Positions 11,854-21,376 of a stretch of DNA of 64,000 nucleotides are shown piece by piece. The stretch is from Flavobacteriales bacterium (GTDB lineage: Bacteria; Bacteroidota; Bacteroidia; Flavobacteriales_F; PHOS-HE28), in contig JACJZI010000006.1 of assembly GCA_020635655.1 (NCBI GenBank), forward strand, positions 124,001-188,000. Direction: 5' to 3'. The notes beneath the pieces are model-generated. The model was not told the DNA's origin, searched no databases, and was given only the letters and a program-made list of their open reading frames with translations. The number at the start of each line of letters is the position of its first letter. The stretch's first letter is position 1. Made by a program: the position numbers and the translations under genes.

Positions 11854-12958
11854 TTCCCTCGAGGAAGGCCTTCAGCGCGGCCATTTCCCGGCCACCATCC
11901 AGCTTCCGGGCCGCGAATGTAGCGTTCGCCCGCAAGGCGTCCATCCGCTGCGGGTCCCGGCGCAGGTCCTCCACGGCCTGCGCGATCCGCTCCGGGTCCA
12001 CCCGGGACACCACCACACCCGCATCCTGATCACGCACGATCCGCCCCACCTCGGGCAGGTCCGAGCACAGCACGGGGATGCCGGCGTTCAGGTAGTCGAA
12101 CAACTTGTTCGGCAGGCTGTAGCGGTAGTTCAGATTGGTGTCCTTGTCCAGGGTCAGGCCCAGGTCGGCGTTGCGCGTCAGGTCCATCATGCGCGCATAG
12201 GGCAGGCGGTCGATCAGGCGCACCCGGTCCTCCAGCCGATGCCTGCGCACCAGGTCCTTCAGCGCGGGCCAGGCATCCCCGCCACCCACGACCAGCAGGA
12301 GGCAGTGGGGCAGGTCGCGCATGGCCAGCACCGCCTCCTCGCCACCCCGGTCCACGTTGATGCCGGCGCCCTGCAGGACCAGGATGAACCGGTCGTCGGG
12401 CAGGTCCAGCGCGGCACGCGTCGGCTTGGGGCCCAGCGCACGCGGCATGGGGATGTTGCGCACCACGCCGACCGGAACACCGTACTTCTTCCGGTAGATC
12501 GCGGCGATGCTTTCGTTCACCGTGATCACGTGCCGCAGCTTCGGGAAGATCCACCGTTCGATCCGGAGCCAGGCGCCCCGCGCGAACGGACGGCCGATGA
12601 GCTCCGGCACCTCGGTATACAGTTCGTGGGAATCGTATGCCAGTGCCCTGCGCCGGAACCGGGAAGCGAGGAACGCGGCCAGGAGCGTATCCAGATCGTT
12701 GGCCACGACCAGATCGCACCGCGTGAAGAGCAGGAGGAGGAACAGGCGGATGTTGTACGCGGCATAGAACAGGGGGCCCGTGTTGAAGGGCAGCCGCATG
12801 CGCCGCGTTGCGTAGGGCCTGTCCAGGCGCGGGCTACCCGCCCGTCCCCTGCCCACGGCGGTCACCGTGTAGCCCAGTTCCTGCAGCACCAGGCAGGTGC
12901 GGTGCACGCGGTTGTCCGTGGCCAGGTCGTTGGTGACGGTGACGAGGGCGCGGCGCAT
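11846..12958 (-). CDS. Glycosyltransferase, GT4 family
   Basis: 370 aa from the ATG at 12958 (MRRALVTVTNDLATDNRVHR). A start six codons earlier is less likely. The N terminus is typical of GT4 enzymes (DNRVHRTCLVLQELGYTVTAVGR). The donor-binding region holds SLPNKLFDYLNAGIPVLCSDLPEVGRIV, the GT4 consensus with its Glu and Gly positions. It is first gene of a two-gene operon with the following glycosyltransferase (8-bp overlap). A CCTTTG lies only a few bases before the start, so the mRNA may be nearly leaderless. Confidence 0.85.
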   Translation of the reverse strand: MRRALVTVTNDLATDNRVHRTCLVLQELGYTVTAVGRGRAGSPRLDRPYATRRMRLPFNTGPLFYAAYNIRLFLLLLFTRCDLVVANDLDTLLAAFLASRFRRRALAYDSHELYTEVPELIGRPFARGAWLRIERWIFPKLRHVITVNESIAAIYRKKYGVPVGVVRNIPMPRALGPKPTRAALDLPDDRFILVLQGAGINVDRGGEEAVLAMRDLPHCLLLVVGGGDAWPALKDLVRRHRLEDRVRLIDRLPYARMMDLTRNADLGLTLDKDTNLNYRYSLPNKLFDYLNAGIPVLCSDLPEVGRIVRDQDAGVVVSRVDPERIAQAVEDLRRDPQRMDALRANATFAARKLDGGREMAALKAFLEGIG

Positions 12959-12986
12959 GGCGCAAAGGAACGGCACGCCGCGAACG

Positions 12987-13015
12987 GCGAAGCGCCCGGA
13001 CCCCGGGCGCTTCGC
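12987..13015 (-). terminator. Perfect 13-bp hairpin between operons
   Basis: GCGAAGCGCCCGG and its exact complement are separated by a 3-base loop, just downstream of the endosialidase-chaperone pseudogene and upstream of the glycosyltransferase operon. There is no U-run, so it may act as a weak terminator or as an mRNA 3' stabiliser. Confidence 0.5.
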
Positions 13016-13036
13016 ATGGAGGTGTTCCCGGCGGGC

Positions 13037-15048
13037 TCAGCGGCCCACCTTCACGGCCTTCCGCACCAGTTGGGTGCCGTTCCGGTACAGGGTCACGTAG
13101 TAGATGCCGGGGGCCAGGTCCTGGGTGTTCCAGGTCAGGCTGTAGGCGCCGGCCTCGGCCTGCCCCTCGCGCAGGGTGAGCAGTTGCATGCCCGCGCTGC
13201 TGCTCACCTCCAGCCGCACGGCGCCCGCCTGGGGCAGGCGGTAGCTCACCGTGGTGCTTTCCGCGAAGGGGTTCGGGGCGATGACCAGGTCGGCGGTGGA
13301 GGCCGTCGTGGAGCGTTCACCGGGCGTGCCGTCCGACCCGGTGTTCGGGATCGGGGCATGGCCGCCCACGGCATCGGTGGCATTGCAGCAGGCCGCCAGG
13401 GACTGCTCCATCTGGTCCAGGCGATCGGCCTGTTGCTGGATGGTGGCCTGTTGCTCCTTGGCGACGGCCAACAAGAGCGGGATCAACTCATTGTAGTTGA
13501 GTGCCTTGAACGAAACCGCCTCATGGAGCATCGTCCCGGCGGTGTCATATTCGGCCGGTCGCACCACTTGCTTCACAATGTTCGGGATCACCTGGGCCAC
13601 ATCCTGCGCAATGAGCCCGTACTGCAGATCGCTCGGCACCCCCATGAAGTTATACTGTACCGTGTCAAAGTAGTAGCTCACTGGTGACAGCTGGTTCAAC
13701 AGGTCCGTGGCATTGTCGACGGGTTGCACATTGGTCTTGAGGGCTGCATCGGAACCGAAGTAGGCCCCTGCACAGTAGACATTGCCATCGAAGTAGCCAG
13801 CCCATGTGTTCGGTGTCGCACATTTCGCACGACCCCAAATGCCGATACAGGAATTGGACACCCCTCCCTGGGCAGAAGTTCCTTCTTCCTGTGCATTCCC
13901 GTAAACTCCGACGTTCGATTGGATCGAATAGGGTATCTCCACCGTTGTGTGCGCATAGAGCCCATAGTTCACTTTCCCATTCTGCGCCCAGGTCCTCATC
14001 CCGATATTGGTGGCGTGTTCCGGTTCCCCAACACATAGTGCATCCACACCGATATTGAGCTCATCATCACCAATGGTGTGGGCCATGATCGCCTTATCGT
14101 CGTTGTGCGGCAAAGGCGTATCCTCCACCACATGGAGCTTCCATCTCGGATCCATGAGACCTATGCCCACATTGTTGCCCAGGTCAGGGCAGGTCGATGA
14201 TGCAGAAGCGTAGGCGGTCACCACATCGTTGGCACCATTCAGGTCCCAGTCACAATCGGTCAACGTGCTGATGTCCCTCCAATTCACCACGCCGAACTCC
14301 GGACCCGGCGCGTCATCCACCACCATGATCTTGGTGAGCGAATTGGCGGCTGGATCGGTGGGCAGTTGGCGGATGCGCACGCGGCCGTCCAGCAGGTCCA
14401 GGCGCTCGGTGGGGAGGACTCCCGCCGTGTTCCAGTCCCCAATGCCGAAATAACCCTCGTTCAGTGAAAGGTCCGGTTGCATCCGGGCCAACTCCAGACC
14501 GGGTGTGCTGCTGGCCACCGAGGCGCCGCCATTGTACCCCGTGTAGATGAAGCGGAACGGCGCGGTGGGTCCCATCAGCCCGGACGTGCGGGACCAGATG
14601 ATCCCGCTCTCCGCACCGATAAGACCACCATAGTACAACGATTCACCCTGGGTGGCCAGGAAGCCTTCGCGCATCACGGGCCGGTATCCATTGGCCACGG
14701 AAGCACCCCACTCCGCATGAAACGCGCCGCTGGCTTGTCGTATGCGTTGATGAAGCGGCCGACCCCCAGGAAGCCGCTCAGGTCCAAATTCGTGAACGAT
14801 CCTACCGTCTCGTTCGTCAGCGTTTCATTCAAAAGCATCCGTGTATGCACCAGCCCATCCGTGTACCACTCGATCGGCTGGTTCGCATCGTGGCGAATCT
14901 GAAGCGGGTCATTGATCATTGTATTGTCCCAGCCAACGAAATCAGTGGCAATGCCAGAATTTGCTGGCGTAGAGACTTGAGCATGCGCTGGCAGCATGGC
15001 CAGCACACAAACAGCCATGGTCCACGGCTGTAGAACTAATCGTTTCAC
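13037..15048 (-). pseudogene. Secreted protein with endosialidase-chaperone (Peptidase_S74-like) domain and T9SS tail, frameshifted
   Basis: Two overlapping frames join into one protein of ~670 aa. The 5' part starts at GTG 15048 with a signal peptide (MKRLVLQPWTMAVCVLAMLPAHAQ) and runs to FINAYDKP. Reading must then shift near 14731-14734 to SGAFHAEWGASVANGYRPVMREG in the second frame. One missing base in the AAGCCAGC stretch explains this. The later part has an S74-like intramolecular chaperone region (SDAALKTNVQPVDNATDLL, YGLIAQDVAQVIPNIV), a short coiled coil (EQQATIQQQADRLDQMEQSL) and a type A T9SS domain (APNPFAESTTVSYRL to VRKAVKVGR). Decay or a sequencing indel are both possible; the rest of the gene is intact. 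Confidence 0.8.
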
Positions 15049-15095
15049 GGTCTTCGGTTTTATTGGTTTGTTCGCTTCCGAAGACCAGCCCTCTG

Positions 15096-16118
15096 CTACT
15101 CGATCAACACGAACTTGAACGTACGTGACCTTTTCTGTTGCTCTAAGTGCAATACATAGGCTCCCCTTGCCCAAGAGCCCACATCCTTACGCCAAGAGCT
15201 ACCGACGTTACCCTCTCGCCACACGACACGACCGAGTGCATCATGGATCGTGAGCTTGGTGCCTTCTGGGATCTTGCTCATTGCGATCTCCGCGTTCGCT
15301 GGATCAGGGAACAGGATAACCCCATCCAATCCAAGCCCCCCCGAAATACCTTGTGCAAGCTGGCACCCATCCGGATCGGTGGACACGCACACGTTATCGA
15401 TCAGTGTATATGCCGTCGGCGTCCATGCGAAAGTGGCAAAGTGAAGTGTATCCGTGTTCGCGTTGTCGAAATGGTTGCCGATCATCACATACTGGTATGC
15501 ACTGTCAGCCACGAAGCTCCCGCTCACGAGGGTCCAACCCACCGTATCTGTGATGAGCCAAGGATGATACACTTGTGCCACATTTCCCCCAGTAGGCCAG
15601 GGATCACCATTCACCCATGGACGGGGTTGCACGGTGAACAGCATGCCCACATGGCTCGATGCGAGGTACGCCTGTGGATACGTCTCATTTCCATTCCAAG
15701 CTGCGTTCGCATAGAAACTGGCATAGTAGGTCTGTTCTGGCACAAGTGGATCCAGTAGTTGGATCATGAAGTACTCGCGAACGCCTTGGCTTTGTTGGTA
15801 GGTGATCACGCCCACATAGCACTCGCCATCCTGTGGATCCTGGAATGCCAATGAACTCAACGGCACCCCATTGAACGCCCCGTATGGCAGGCAACTCATG
15901 AAGTAGTCACCCGTTCCACCGGCCGAGAACCAGCCCAAAGGGCCTGTATTCTCGGTATAGGCGGTGTTCACCTCCAAGCAACTATCCCGGAGTTCAAAGG
16001 AATGGTTCGGCACTAAATTCTGCGCCTCGCAGCATAGGACAACAACAAACCCCAGGCAGCCCAGCACCAAGCCAGGGCCCGCACCGGGCCACCTGAAGTT
16101 AATCGCGGAAGAGGTCAT
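15096..16118 (-). CDS. T9SS type A secreted protein, carbohydrate-binding-like
   Basis: 340 aa from the ATG at 16118, which gives a signal peptide ending VVVLCCEAQ. The mature start NLVPNHSFELRDSC is the usual opening of Bacteroidota jelly-roll/CBM-like surface proteins, followed by DYFMSCLPYGAFNGVPLS and a C-terminal IDNVCVS strand. The end (LFPDPANAEIAMS to RTFKFVLIE) is a type A T9SS sorting domain. It lies 47 bp upstream of the S74-like pseudogene on the same strand and may be cotranscribed with it. Ligand unknown. Confidence 0.8.
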   Translation of the reverse strand: MTSSAINFRWPGAGPGLVLGCLGFVVVLCCEAQNLVPNHSFELRDSCLEVNTAYTENTGPLGWFSAGGTGDYFMSCLPYGAFNGVPLSSLAFQDPQDGECYVGVITYQQSQGVREYFMIQLLDPLVPEQTYYASFYANAAWNGNETYPQAYLASSHVGMLFTVQPRPWVNGDPWPTGGNVAQVYHPWLITDTVGWTLVSGSFVADSAYQYVMIGNHFDNANTDTLHFATFAWTPTAYTLIDNVCVSTDPDGCQLAQGISGGLGLDGVILFPDPANAEIAMSKIPEGTKLTIHDALGRVVWREGNVGSSWRKDVGSWARGAYVLHLEQQKRSRTFKFVLIE

Positions 16119-16846
16119 CGTTCGTTGTTCGTGTTGACCCATAGCCAAGGTCCGGTCCTCACCTTCTGGAGATACGGGTTGTCCGTGGCATCGGCGTATT
16201 CCACGTGCCCGCTTGGAGAGGAGACCGTCCAAGGGCGGCGGACGCTGCCCGGCGCTGCCGGGGAGTCGCCCTACCTTTGCCTAGCTCGTGTTCATCTTAC
16301 GTCAGAGTTTGGTGGGACATGAGTGACAGCCCCCGGTGTGCGCGCATCGGGGGTTCTTTTTGAAAAGGAGAATGCGCTTGTATTGGCGTATGCGTCCACC
16401 GGGAGGGAACACCCTCCGCACACGCGGCACGCCGCCCTGCGATCAGCTGTCCTGCCCATCGTATCGACCGGAACTGGATCCGTACATCATTCGCCATATG
16501 CGGGGATGGCAGGTCATGGTCGGTCAGGCAGGATGAACGAATGTAAGCACCAAAGAACGCCAGAACAAGACGAAAAGATCATTTATTCGAGAGATCATTA
16601 TTTGTGATGGATCGTGCTCAGGGTATAGGTTCCCGTCCATTTGGTACTCGCACAAGCGCAGCGGTCGTGGATGATCAGCTGTCGTGAAGCCGGTCAGGGA
16701 CCGGCGACAGCATCCGCAGATCCGAGCAGCTTTCCAGGGCCTTCAGGCACAAGTGGCCGTCAGGCTCCGCAAAGCTCCGGCTGCCGAACACTTGCGCGAA
16801 AATGGGGGGTCACGCGATCGAAAGCACAGTATCCGATCTTTGCCGC
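16119..16846. other. Intergenic region of ~730 bp between divergent genes
   Basis: No convincing coding region was found on either strand; the short open frames here lack signal peptides or family motifs. The notable element is a plus-strand terminator at 16330-16361 with no gene before it. The stretch around 16550-16610 is AT-richer than its surroundings and may hold promoter or leader sequence. Confidence 0.5.
16330..16361 (+). terminator. Orphan Rho-independent terminator
   Basis: CCCCCG and CGGGGG form a stem around GTGTGCGCGCAT, directly followed by TTCTTTTT. The nearest upstream genes are on the other strand, so no known plus-strand transcript ends here. A small RNA or short peptide gene between about 16120 and 16330 could be its source. 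Confidence 0.6.
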
Positions 16847-19087
16847 ATGCGCATCCTCCTGCTCCCGTTCCTGTTGCTGGCCTTATCCACCCTGACCGCC
16901 CAACACTGGCAACTCGTCACCCCTGTGAAGACGCGCAGCGAACTGCCTTCGGTGCAGTTGGTGAGCCCCACCACCGGATTCACGATCGATCGTGTGCTCG
17001 GCTTCGTGATGAAGACCACCGATGCCGGGGGCAGCTGGCAGCGCATGCCATACAACCTGACCGACAAGCCACAGACCCTATGGATGTGGGACGACCAGCG
17101 CGGGATCATCGGGGCGAACGCGGGGCGGTTCTACCGCACCTCCGACGGTTGGGCCACGGCCAGTTCGGTGTACCAACCGACCTACGGCAACATCGCCTGC
17201 CTGGCGTTCGTGAACGATACGCTGGGCTGGGCGGGCAGCCAGACGGGCAAGCTCTTCCGCACTATCGACGGTGGCGCCACCTGGACCCAGCAGACGAGCG
17301 GTACCACGAACGCGATCACGGCGCTCCATTTCGTGGATGACCAACTGGGTTTCGCGGCGGCCACCGGCAGCATCCTGTTGCGCACCGAGGACGGTGGCGC
17401 GACATGGGACCCGCTGACACCACCAGGTACCATCAGCATCCGCGGCCTGCATTTCTTCAATGCCCAGACCGGGATCGGCGTGGGCATCGGCGGCGACATC
17501 ATCCGCACGACCGACGGTGGCGATACGTGGAACTACGTCACCTCCCCCACCACGCAGAGCCTGCTGGGCCTGCATGTCCACGGCAACACGGTGCTGGCGA
17601 TGGGTGCCTGGGGCACGGTGCTGCGCAGCATCGACCAGGGCGTGAACTGGTCCGTAGCCTCGCTCGATCCACTGGACCTGTACGGCGCCTGGCTGGACGA
17701 CAGCGGCATCGGCCTGCTGGTCGGCAAAGGCCGCGTGTACCGCACGGTGGACGATGCCATCACCTGGCAGCCGGTGCAGATCGGCACATGGCACACCAAG
17801 TTGAACAAGGTCAGCTTCGGCGATGACCTGCATGGCGCTTCGGCGGGCTGGCTGACCAGCGGCGGTCTGGAGAACGGCGTGATGCGCACGGAGGACGGCG
17901 GCCGGCACTGGACCGATGTGGCCGCGGGCAACGCACAATGGCTGGGTGTACACCTGCGCCCGGACGGCGTGGGCTGGATCGGCGGTGGCAGCGGGGCGAA
18001 CCGGAGCACCACCGATTTCTTCGCATCCACGGTCAACCACGCTGGTCCCAGCGTCGCGGTACGCAGCGTGTGGGCGTTCGATGCCAGCACGGCGATCGTG
18101 GCGGGCGGCTACGTGAACGCCGGCTGCTACCGGACGACCAATGCGGGGTCGACCTGGGACCACAGCGCCACCGGGAACATCTTCGACCTCTACTTCGTGA
18201 ACGATCTGGTCGGGTATTGCGGCGGTGAGGGAGGATCGTTGCAGGAGACCACGGACGGCGGCGTGACGTGGCAACCCCTGACCAGTCCGACCACCGCCGA
18301 CATCCAGAGCGTCTTCTTCCTGGACGACACCCTGGGCTTCATCGCCGGATACGGCAGTGGGCACCGCACCACGGACGGCGGTCAGACCTGGACCTACATG
18401 GGCGGGATCCCGCAGTACTCCTGCAGCATCTTCTTCAGCGATCCCGACACCGGGTATGCCGTGTCCGTCTCCGGTCAGGTGGTACGAACCGTGGATGGTG
18501 GCGACAACTGGTACAACCTGGTGCCCGAGCCTTTTGATGCGGTGATCGGTGATGCGACCCTGGTCGACGGTGCCCTGATCGCCGTGGGGCGCTACGGCGA
18601 CGTGTACCGCGCGCCGCTGCAATGCCCGGCCACGCCGAGCGTTCCGACCGTGCTCGACCTGGGTTCGCAGTTCTGCACCGGTGTGCAGCCCATGATGCAA
18701 TGGTACCTCGATGGTCAAGCCCTTCCCGGCGACACCGCGGCCTGCATCACCCCCACCCTGCCTGGCACCTATACCGTCGTCGTGACGGACATCCTGGGCT
18801 GCGTCAGTGCGCCCAGTGATCCGCTGATCCACCTGCCGACGGCGATCCAGGGACCGATGGCGGAAGGTCCGCGCGTGGCCCCCAACCCGGCGCATGATGC
18901 CGTCACGCTCGAATTCGCGGAGGGCGGATCGCATGGGCTCATCGTGCTTGATGCGCAAGGGCGAATGGTCCGTCAACTGAAGGCCGCGGGCGATCGGATC
19001 GTCATCGACCTGCGTGACCTACCGGCCGGGATCTACCTGATCCGTGGCGTCGACCGACCCTGGTCGGTGCGTATAGTGCGGGACTAG
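16847..19087 (+). CDS. T9SS type A secreted YCF48/BNR-repeat propeller protein
   Basis: 746 aa from the ATG at 16847 (signal peptide MRILLLPFLLLALSTLTAQ). The body carries about ten YCF48/photosystem-stability or sialidase-type repeats, each with a DGGxTW box (TDAGGSWQRM, IDGGATWTQQ, EDGGATWDPL, TDGGDTWNYV, TDGGVTWQPL, TDGGQTWTYM). A cysteine-containing Ig-like segment (QFCTGVQPMMQWYLDGQ) precedes the type A sorting domain (VAPNPAHDAVTLEF to WSVRIVRD). Probably a surface beta-propeller for binding. The sialidase Asp boxes alone do not show enzymatic activity. A GATCTTTG four bases before the ATG suggests a leaderless transcript. Confidence 0.85.
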   Translation: MRILLLPFLLLALSTLTAQHWQLVTPVKTRSELPSVQLVSPTTGFTIDRVLGFVMKTTDAGGSWQRMPYNLTDKPQTLWMWDDQRGIIGANAGRFYRTSDGWATASSVYQPTYGNIACLAFVNDTLGWAGSQTGKLFRTIDGGATWTQQTSGTTNAITALHFVDDQLGFAAATGSILLRTEDGGATWDPLTPPGTISIRGLHFFNAQTGIGVGIGGDIIRTTDGGDTWNYVTSPTTQSLLGLHVHGNTVLAMGAWGTVLRSIDQGVNWSVASLDPLDLYGAWLDDSGIGLLVGKGRVYRTVDDAITWQPVQIGTWHTKLNKVSFGDDLHGASAGWLTSGGLENGVMRTEDGGRHWTDVAAGNAQWLGVHLRPDGVGWIGGGSGANRSTTDFFASTVNHAGPSVAVRSVWAFDASTAIVAGGYVNAGCYRTTNAGSTWDHSATGNIFDLYFVNDLVGYCGGEGGSLQETTDGGVTWQPLTSPTTADIQSVFFLDDTLGFIAGYGSGHRTTDGGQTWTYMGGIPQYSCSIFFSDPDTGYAVSVSGQVVRTVDGGDNWYNLVPEPFDAVIGDATLVDGALIAVGRYGDVYRAPLQCPATPSVPTVLDLGSQFCTGVQPMMQWYLDGQALPGDTAACITPTLPGTYTVVVTDILGCVSAPSDPLIHLPTAIQGPMAEGPRVAPNPAHDAVTLEFAEGGSHGLIVLDAQGRMVRQLKAAGDRIVIDLRDLPAGIYLIRGVDRPWSVRIVRD

Positions 19088-19138
19088 CGTGCCCGACCGG
19101 GGCGCCGGGTCGTGTGCAAGTGCGTCAGGGACTTGCGG

Positions 19139-20581
19139 TCAACGTTGATCTGCATACTGGAAACGGCTGATCCCTGCGTCCGTGCCGACCCAGACATTGC
19201 CCTGCGTATCGACGGTCACGAATCGCGTGCGGGATGAGGGTATCCCACTGCCGGCTTGGAGCCGATCCATCTCCACGCCATCGAAGTAGAGCAAGCCATC
19301 GTTCGATCCACCCCAGACGTTGCCCTTCCCGTCCTCCACGAAGCCATAGATATCCCGGTACTCCTTGAACGTCTCCCATTTCCCATCGCGGTGCACCTCG
19401 AGGCCCTTCTTTCCAGGCACCCAGATGCGATCGTGCTTGTCGATGTAGAAGCGCGAATCCAGCTTTCGCCAGACCTGCTTCCACGTGCTTCCATCATAGT
19501 GCCCGAAATTGTTGTTCCAATAGACCCAGAGGTCACCTTTCGCGTCGAACATCGAATGGTAGGTCGCCAAGTCGGAGGGGGAATAGGCCCCCTTGTTCTC
19601 AAGATCGAAGGATCGCCATTTGCTGCCGTCGTACACAGCGATGCCCTCCATGCCGGTCACGATGATCTCCCCCTTCCGGTCCTCATGGATCCGGAGCGAG
19701 GTCAAAGCGAGCAGGTCGCCGATCACACGCATCTTGAACACGGTCCATCGGTCTCCATCGTACATCATCACCTTGTTCTGGGAGGCGATCCACAGGTTCT
19801 TCCGGCTGTCGACCATGATATCGCGGATCTCGCACTGGACATAGCCCTCCTTTGCGCTCGGGGCGATGAACGCATGCCCATCGTAACAGAACAATTTGTC
19901 CTTGTCGGTGGTGAACCAGACCCGGCCCTTCTTGTCCTCCACAAGGCGACTTACATAGTCAAAAGGAGGTTCAGGTCCCACCTTGTCGAAATTGGTCCAT
20001 GTGTCATTGGAGAACATGGAAAGCCCGGACTTTGAGGCAGCAAGAACAAATCCGGAATAGGCCAGACCTGCGAAAGGGATGACCCCGGATAAAGTGGAGG
20101 CGGCCATCCCCGCGGCATAGCTGCCCGGGATCGTGGACGTCGCCACCCACACCCGTCCCTGCGGATCTTCGACGAGGAGCCGGGGATGAGCGGCCTTGAA
20201 ATATCCTTCTGAGCGCCTGTACGACCGCCATTCCCCTTCGTCGAAGATGGATATGCCACCATCCCCGAGCTCGTTCGTATAGGAGCCCACCCAAATGCGG
20301 CCCTTGCTGTCCAACAGCGAACAGGAGATCTTCCTGCCGATCAGGCCGTTCTTTTCCGTGTAAGAACGCCATGAAGTACCGTCGAAGACATTCACTCCCC
20401 TGTCCGTGATGAACCAGACCTGGCCTTCTGGGTCGACATGGACGTTGTACACCTCGAGGGCATCGTCCAGCAGACCGTCCTTCGTGGTATAGGTCCGCCA
20501 TTCGCCTTGCTGGCCCATGCATGGCACAGCGGAGAGCGACCAGATCACAAGTATCGGCAGAAGTAGGCGGCGTGGCTGCAT
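19139..20581 (-). CDS. Exported two-component-regulator-type beta-propeller protein
   Basis: 480 aa from the ATG at 20581 (signal peptide MQPRRLLLPILVIWSLSAVPCMGQ). Repeats of the Reg_prop type fill the protein: VWFITDRGVNVFDGTSWRSY, IWVGSYTNELGDGG, VWFTTDKDKLFCYDG, LWIASQNKVMMYDGDRW, VWVGTDAGISRF. In hybrid sensor kinases these form the periplasmic sensing propeller. Here no kinase or membrane segment follows and no T9SS tail is evident, so it is a free-standing periplasmic or secreted propeller. A TACCTTGG on the minus strand at ~20662-20669 is a possible -7 element. Confidence 0.8.
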   Translation of the reverse strand: MQPRRLLLPILVIWSLSAVPCMGQQGEWRTYTTKDGLLDDALEVYNVHVDPEGQVWFITDRGVNVFDGTSWRSYTEKNGLIGRKISCSLLDSKGRIWVGSYTNELGDGGISIFDEGEWRSYRRSEGYFKAAHPRLLVEDPQGRVWVATSTIPGSYAAGMAASTLSGVIPFAGLAYSGFVLAASKSGLSMFSNDTWTNFDKVGPEPPFDYVSRLVEDKKGRVWFTTDKDKLFCYDGHAFIAPSAKEGYVQCEIRDIMVDSRKNLWIASQNKVMMYDGDRWTVFKMRVIGDLLALTSLRIHEDRKGEIIVTGMEGIAVYDGSKWRSFDLENKGAYSPSDLATYHSMFDAKGDLWVYWNNNFGHYDGSTWKQVWRKLDSRFYIDKHDRIWVPGKKGLEVHRDGKWETFKEYRDIYGFVEDGKGNVWGGSNDGLLYFDGVEMDRLQAGSGIPSSRTRFVTVDTQGNVWVGTDAGISRFQYADQR

Positions 20582-20909
20582 GGATCGTTGGCTCAGTGGG
20601 TCATCACCATCCTGCATCGGCCATATCCGCTGGAGGACGAGGACTTGCTTCGATAGCAGAACCAAGGTATCCGATCATTTGCGACAAGGCGAGGTTCGCG
20701 AACTTCCATTCCTGCAGAAGTCCGCCCGCTGGGCTGCAGTTGTCGCTGAGATCCGTGTCCGCAGGTCAATATGGGGGGCGGTCCCACCTCTAAGATCAAC
20801 TGCCCGATACTTCCCATGCCGTCGGAGTTGGGAACTGCGTTCGATGGCCCGGTGACGAATGCGTTGCGCCCGATCCTCGATGTCGACGTTGATCGGTGCG
20901 GAGCAGCCC
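20582..20909. other. Intergenic region of ~330 bp
   Basis: Lies upstream of the propeller gene and downstream of the GIY-YIG gene, both on the minus strand. Open frames exist on both strands but show no family motif or codon pattern of a real gene. Apart from the probable propeller promoter at ~20662-20669, nothing is seen. Confidence 0.45.
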
Positions 20910-21254
20910 TCAATTCGTCCAGACCGCATACCCCTTCCGTCGCAGTTCCAGCGCCAATCCCTTTTCCACTTCCAGCGCCTCCTCCCGGCTCATCGGTGGG
21001 ATGTGCTGGTAGAGACTGGGGCGCAGATAACGACCATATTTCCGCACGATGTCGGATGAAAGTTTGTGCCCTTTGGCCGTGCGCGCGCCGGACCTGTGCT
21101 GGGCGAGCCGTTCCTGCGGGGTCTTGCTCGTCTGGCCGACATACAGACACTCGCGCACGCCGTTGTACTGCGGGTTCGCCTGCCGGAACTTCCAGTTCTC
21201 CGAATACACCTTCCGGCTCAGCTCGATCACGTAGACGCGGTAGGCGGTGGGCAT
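20910..21254 (-). CDS. Small GIY-YIG nuclease-domain protein
   Basis: 114 aa from the ATG at 21254 (MPTAYRVYVIELS); the frame extends further upstream but without similarity. The GIY-YIG core is recognisable: YVIEL as the first strand, CLYVGQTSKTPQERLAQHRSG as the YVG-x-T-x(n)-R-x(3)-H segment, and a C-terminal Glu helix (SREEALEVEKGLALELRRKG). Stand-alone GIY-YIG proteins of this type are of unknown function (UvrC-like nuclease fold, possibly DNA repair). A CCTTTG lies a few bases before the start. It is divergent from the NRDE-family gene. Confidence 0.75.
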   Translation of the reverse strand: MPTAYRVYVIELSRKVYSENWKFRQANPQYNGVRECLYVGQTSKTPQERLAQHRSGARTAKGHKLSSDIVRKYGRYLRPSLYQHIPPMSREEALEVEKGLALELRRKGYAVWTN

Positions 21255-21376
21255 CGATGCAAAGGAAGCGAGCGGGGGGTCTGGTGGACCAGTACGGAGG
21301 AACGAAGAACGAACGATCACGATCCATTCACCTTGTCACCGGGCCAGGTATGCACGCACCTCACCTTTGTGGCACC

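Noticed and set aside
16847..19087. Sialidase activity from the DGGxTW boxes
   Set aside because: The Asp boxes occur in non-enzymatic YCF48-type propellers; no catalytic Arg triad or Tyr/Glu pair was seen.
20593..21327. Overlapping minus-strand frame next to the GIY-YIG gene
   Set aside because: It covers the same DNA as the GIY-YIG frame but carries no motif.
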